Assembly (NCBI RefSeq): GCF_015277775.1 | Contig: NZ_CP063849.1 | Location: 2,232,001-2,296,000 of the forward strand | From: Paludibaculum fermentans | Lineage (GTDB): Bacteria > Acidobacteriota > Terriglobia > Bryobacterales > Bryobacteraceae | DNA length: 64,000 nucleotides | Direction: 5' to 3' | Shown: positions 61,244 to 64,000 of the stretch, one piece after another | How positions within the stretch are numbered: position 1 is the stretch's first letter | Layout of the letters: each line of letters starts with the position of its first letter | Translations under genes and position numbers: made by a program | Notes under the pieces: model-generated | The model's database searches: none | What the model was told of the DNA's origin: nothing | What the model saw: the letters and a program-made list of their open reading frames with translations, nothing else

Positions 61244-62602
61244 CTAGCGCGGGATCTCGTATTTTTTGATTTTCTCGTACATGGTGGAGCGGTCGATGCC
61301 CAGGGACGACGCCGCTTCCTTCACGTTGCCTCCGGTGCGCTGCAGGGCGGCCTGGACGGCCTGGCGTTCGAGGTCCTGCAGGGTCATGTTGGCCGGGACG
61401 CTCCAGGCCTTGCGCTCCTGCATGGTGCGCATCAGGAAGCCGAAGTCGTCCTCTGTGAGCAATTGACCGCGGCAGGTGACGATGGCGCGCTCGATGGCGT
61501 TTTCGAGTTCGCGGACATTGCCGGGCCACTCGTATTCGAGCAGAACTTTCATGGCGCCTTCCGAGATGTCCTGGATGTCCTTGTTCAACTCGGGTGAGAG
61601 CCGTTGCACCAGATGGCGCGCCAGCAGGGGCACATCCTCGCGGCGTTCGCGAATGGGCGGGATGCGGATCTCGATGACGTTGAGGCGGTAGTAGAGGTCG
61701 TCCCGGAAGCGGCCCTGGCTGACCTCCTCGGCGAGATCCTTGTTGGTGGCGGCGATGACACGGACGTCCACCTTCACCTCCTCCGAACCGCCGAGGCGAT
61801 AGAAGCGGCGCTCCTGCAGAACGCGCAGAAGGTCGGCCTGGAGCTTGGGCGAGATGTCGCCGATTTCGTCGAGGAAAATGGTGCCGCCGTCGGCCAGTTC
61901 GAATTTGCCGCGAGTGCGTGCGCCGGCTCCGGTGAAGGCGCCTTTCTCATAGCCGAAGAGCTCGGATTCCAGCAGCGTCTCGGCCAGCGCCGCGCAACTG
62001 ACGGAGATGAACGGCTTGTCGGCCCGGTCGCCTGAGTAGTGCACGGCACGGGCGATAAGCTCCTTACCGGTGCCGCTTTCGCCGCGCACCAGTACCGTGC
62101 TGCGCAGGCCGGCCACATCCTGCACGAGCTGCAGGATGGCGAGCATGCGGGGGTTCTTGGTGATGATGTCGTGGAAGTCGTACTGGCCGGTGAGGCGCTT
62201 GCGCAGAATGGTGTTCTCCAACTGGAGATTCTTCACTTTGATGATGCGGGCCACCACCAGCGAGATCTCTTCCGGATTGCAGGGCTTGACGATATACTCC
62301 TGCGCGCCTTCCTTCATGGCGGTGATGGCCGTGTCGACAGTGGCGTAGGCGGTGATGATGATGACGGGCGCTTCCGGGTGGAGCTTGCGGATCTCCATCA
62401 TGGTCTCGATGCCGTCCATGCCGCCGGGCATTTTCAGGTCGATGAAATAGATGGCGTAGTCGGAAGCGCGGGCGGATTCCACGGCGCGTCGGCCGGACGA
62501 TGCTGTATCCACGTCATAGCCGTCTTCGCGCAGCCAGGCGGCGAGCGACTCGCACATCACCTCTTCGTCATCCACAACCAGGATCTTCCACACGGCTTTC
62601 AT
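61244..62602 (-). CDS. NtrC-family sigma-54 response regulator
   Basis: 452 residues. Receiver domain with LVVDDEEVMCES, phospho-Asp in IYFIDLKMPGG and Lys in YIVKPCNPEEI. AAA+ domain with Walker A VRGESGTGKELIARAVH, sigma-54 contact ESELFGYEKGAFTGA, Walker B ADGGTIFLDEIGDISPKLQ and EWPGNVRELENAIERA. Fis-type HTH at the end (QRTGGNVKEAASSLGIDRST). It activates sigma-54 promoters when phosphorylated by the kinase at the far end of the same operon. Its start is 1 bp after the archaemetzincin stop. Confidence 0.95.
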   Translation of the reverse strand: MKAVWKILVVDDEEVMCESLAAWLREDGYDVDTASSGRRAVESARASDYAIYFIDLKMPGGMDGIETMMEIRKLHPEAPVIIITAYATVDTAITAMKEGAQEYIVKPCNPEEISLVVARIIKVKNLQLENTILRKRLTGQYDFHDIITKNPRMLAILQLVQDVAGLRSTVLVRGESGTGKELIARAVHYSGDRADKPFISVSCAALAETLLESELFGYEKGAFTGAGARTRGKFELADGGTIFLDEIGDISPKLQADLLRVLQERRFYRLGGSEEVKVDVRVIAATNKDLAEEVSQGRFRDDLYYRLNVIEIRIPPIRERREDVPLLARHLVQRLSPELNKDIQDISEGAMKVLLEYEWPGNVRELENAIERAIVTCRGQLLTEDDFGFLMRTMQERKAWSVPANMTLQDLERQAVQAALQRTGGNVKEAASSLGIDRSTMYEKIKKYEIPR

Positions 62603-62603
62603 G

Positions 62604-63152
62604 TCAGTCGTACCTCACTTCTTCCAGCCGTTCCTGCAGAACGGGCCAGCAGCCTTCGCAATACCATTCCAATTTCGAGTCCACCTGCGGCAGGTTGATG
62701 GACAGGCTCATCGCGCAACGCGTGTCGGGACAGTGGATCAGCCCGAACGTATGGCCGAGCTCGTGCATCGCTTCCTTGCGCGCGCGGCCCAACAACGCGG
62801 TTCCGTCCGGTGCCATTCCATAGAATTCCTGCCGCAGCCTGGCGGCCGAGACCACGGCCGCGCGGCCTTTCAACTGCGCCTGTCCGAAGACAAATGTCAG
62901 CATCGGGATGAACAGATCGCTCTCGGTGACACCCAGGATGCGCGAGACGCCGGACGGTGCCCGTTCGAGCAGCAGTTTGAGCATCGTCACGGAACTCATC
63001 TGGCCTCGCGCGCGGTCGTACCCATCCAGGGGCACGGGCAACTGCATACGGCGCACGACCGGCAATCCAATCCGCTCCTCCACGCATTCGGCGATGGTCC
63101 TCATCAGTGACTCCTCGACCTCGCCGAGCGAGGCCAGACACAGGCCGCTCAC
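62604..63152 (-). CDS. Archaemetzincin-type zinc peptidase
   Basis: 182 residues from GTG 63152, overlapping the kinase stop (GTGA). The zinc site is MHELGHTFGLIHCPDTRCAM (HEXXHXXGXXH), followed by C-x4-C-x-M, then 16 residues and CEGC. That closely follows the archaemetzincin consensus with its second zinc site. No signal peptide, so it is cytoplasmic. Being sandwiched between a histidine kinase and an NtrC regulator, with 4-base and 1-base junctions, strongly implies a shared pathway. Confidence 0.92.
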   Translation of the reverse strand: MSGLCLASLGEVEESLMRTIAECVEERIGLPVVRRMQLPVPLDGYDRARGQMSSVTMLKLLLERAPSGVSRILGVTESDLFIPMLTFVFGQAQLKGRAAVVSAARLRQEFYGMAPDGTALLGRARKEAMHELGHTFGLIHCPDTRCAMSLSINLPQVDSKLEWYCEGCWPVLQERLEEVRYD

Positions 63153-64000
63153 ACGACAGGCTCCGCTGGCGCGGCCGCCGGCTTCACGGCGGATTCCATG
63201 GGGATGGTCACCGTGAAGGTCGCGCCCTCGCCCACGGTGCTCTTCACGTCGATCTCGCCGTCGTGCGCCTGTACGATGCCGTAGATCACCGCCAGGCCCA
63301 GGCCCACACCCTTGCCTTCGGGCTTCGAAGTGAAGAAGGGATCGAAGATCTTGCTGAGGTTCTCCGGGCTGATGCCTTCGCCGTTGTCCTGCACCAGCAT
63401 TTCGACGCACTTCTGGTCGGCCGCTACCCTGGTGCGAACCAGCACTTTGCCGCCGCCCTTGCTCTGCGTGGCTTCGGCCGCATTCAGGACCAGGTTGAGC
63501 ACCACCTGCTGCATCTGCGAGGGGTCGCAGGAGACGGTGGGCAGATCGGCCGGGAGATCGACCTCCACCTCGGTGTCGCAGAGTTTCAGCTTGTGGGCCG
63601 CCAAGGTCAGGGTGGAGCGGATGATGCGATTCAGGTCGGCCGGTGTGCGCTGGGGCTTCGAGCGGCGGGAGAAGGCGAGCAAGTCAGAAACGATACGGCC
63701 CACGCGCGCGGTTTCGGTGGCCACCTGGCCCAGATACTTGCGGAAATCGGCCAGCCGGTTGGGCGGCACGCCGTCGTCCTTGAGAATGCGCTGCATTAGC
63801 ATGGCCAGGTTGAGGACGCCGGAGACGGGGTTGTTGATCTCATGGGCGACACTGGCCGCGAGTTGCCCCAGCGAGGCCAGGCGATCGTTGTGGAGCAGTT
63901 TCTGCTGAGCCGCCTTCAGCTGCTGGGTGCGGTCCTCCACCTTCTTCTCGAGACTCTGGGTGAACGTGTTGATCTCGTCCATGGCGCCCTGCAGGCGGTC
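63149..64000 (-). CDS. Histidine kinase, C-terminal part (5' end outside window)
   Basis: 283 residues visible; the frame is open to the window end. The visible start RLQGAMDEINTFTQSLEKKV looks like a HAMP/coiled-coil exit, so a membrane sensor part lies beyond the window. H-box ASVAHEINNPVSGVLN, N-box VVLNLVLNAAEATQ, G-boxes DNGEGISPENL and GVGLGLAVIYGIV are all intact. Typical NtrB/AtoS-type kinase, pairing with the NtrC regulator two genes downstream. Confidence 0.93.
   Translation of the reverse strand, partial: DRLQGAMDEINTFTQSLEKKVEDRTQQLKAAQQKLLHNDRLASLGQLAASVAHEINNPVSGVLNLAMLMQRILKDDGVPPNRLADFRKYLGQVATETARVGRIVSDLLAFSRRSKPQRTPADLNRIIRSTLTLAAHKLKLCDTEVEVDLPADLPTVSCDPSQMQQVVLNLVLNAAEATQSKGGGKVLVRTRVAADQKCVEMLVQDNGEGISPENLSKIFDPFFTSKPEGKGVGLGLAVIYGIVQAHDGEIDVKSTVGEGATFTVTIPMESAVKPAAAPAEPVV

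Overview
The window is GC-rich bacterial chromosome. Gene content suggests an Acidobacteriota member close to Bryobacteraceae/Solibacter. The signs are a TPR protein of the winged-helix regulator type, a Solibacter-type C-terminal adhesin-like domain, many secreted Ig-like and NHL-repeat proteins, DUF2934 and DUF4159 proteins, and futalosine-pathway menaquinone genes. This is inference from protein style; no rRNA or tRNA is present to confirm it.

1-16 kb: a TPR protein cut by the window edge and a decayed copper-storage protein gene come first. Small conserved proteins and a REC-like protein follow, then a CheB-CheR-PAS-histidine kinase with its FixJ-type regulator. Next are the intact copper-storage gene, a nucleoside phosphorylase, a SAM methyltransferase whose frame continues through an in-frame UGA (candidate selenoprotein), an ExbD-like protein, a CE1-type esterase, a PIN/Phd toxin-antitoxin pair and a broken DUF433 antitoxin.

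16-26 kb: a GntR(YtrA)-ABC transporter operon has an operator overlapping its promoter. An accessory island follows: two 289-bp elements with terminal inverted repeats flank an HNH-like ORF and a lipoprotein; then a two-gene TIR operon, an Mrr-type nuclease with a palindromic promoter, and IS21-family remnants.

26-38 kb: gnd, a KDG kinase, a KdsC-like phosphatase and an ACT protein form a sugar-acid operon. Its last gene has a duplicated tail. Then come an ECF sigma/zinc-finger anti-sigma pair, a gene-poor kilobase, DUF4159 and zinc-ribbon proteins, a nine-haem cytochrome, a hybrid kinase with degenerate ATPase boxes, and an AIM24 protein.

38-64 kb: a secreted HEXXH protein and an orphan Cas6 carrying a long palindrome in its coding sequence come first. 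They are followed by NHL and IPT secreted proteins, mqnA-mqnC, and two back-to-back enzyme pairs (M16 peptidases; amidohydrolases). In each pair one partner keeps and one lacks the metal ligands. A membrane protein with a winged-helix regulator, a cobalamin-type radical SAM enzyme, a TrpB2, a sulfatase, and an operon of histidine kinase, archaemetzincin and NtrC regulator close the window.

The most unusual items are the candidate selenocysteine methyltransferase, the TIR/Mrr island with its paired elements, the orphan Cas6 with an internal palindrome, and the archaemetzincin inside a two-component operon.
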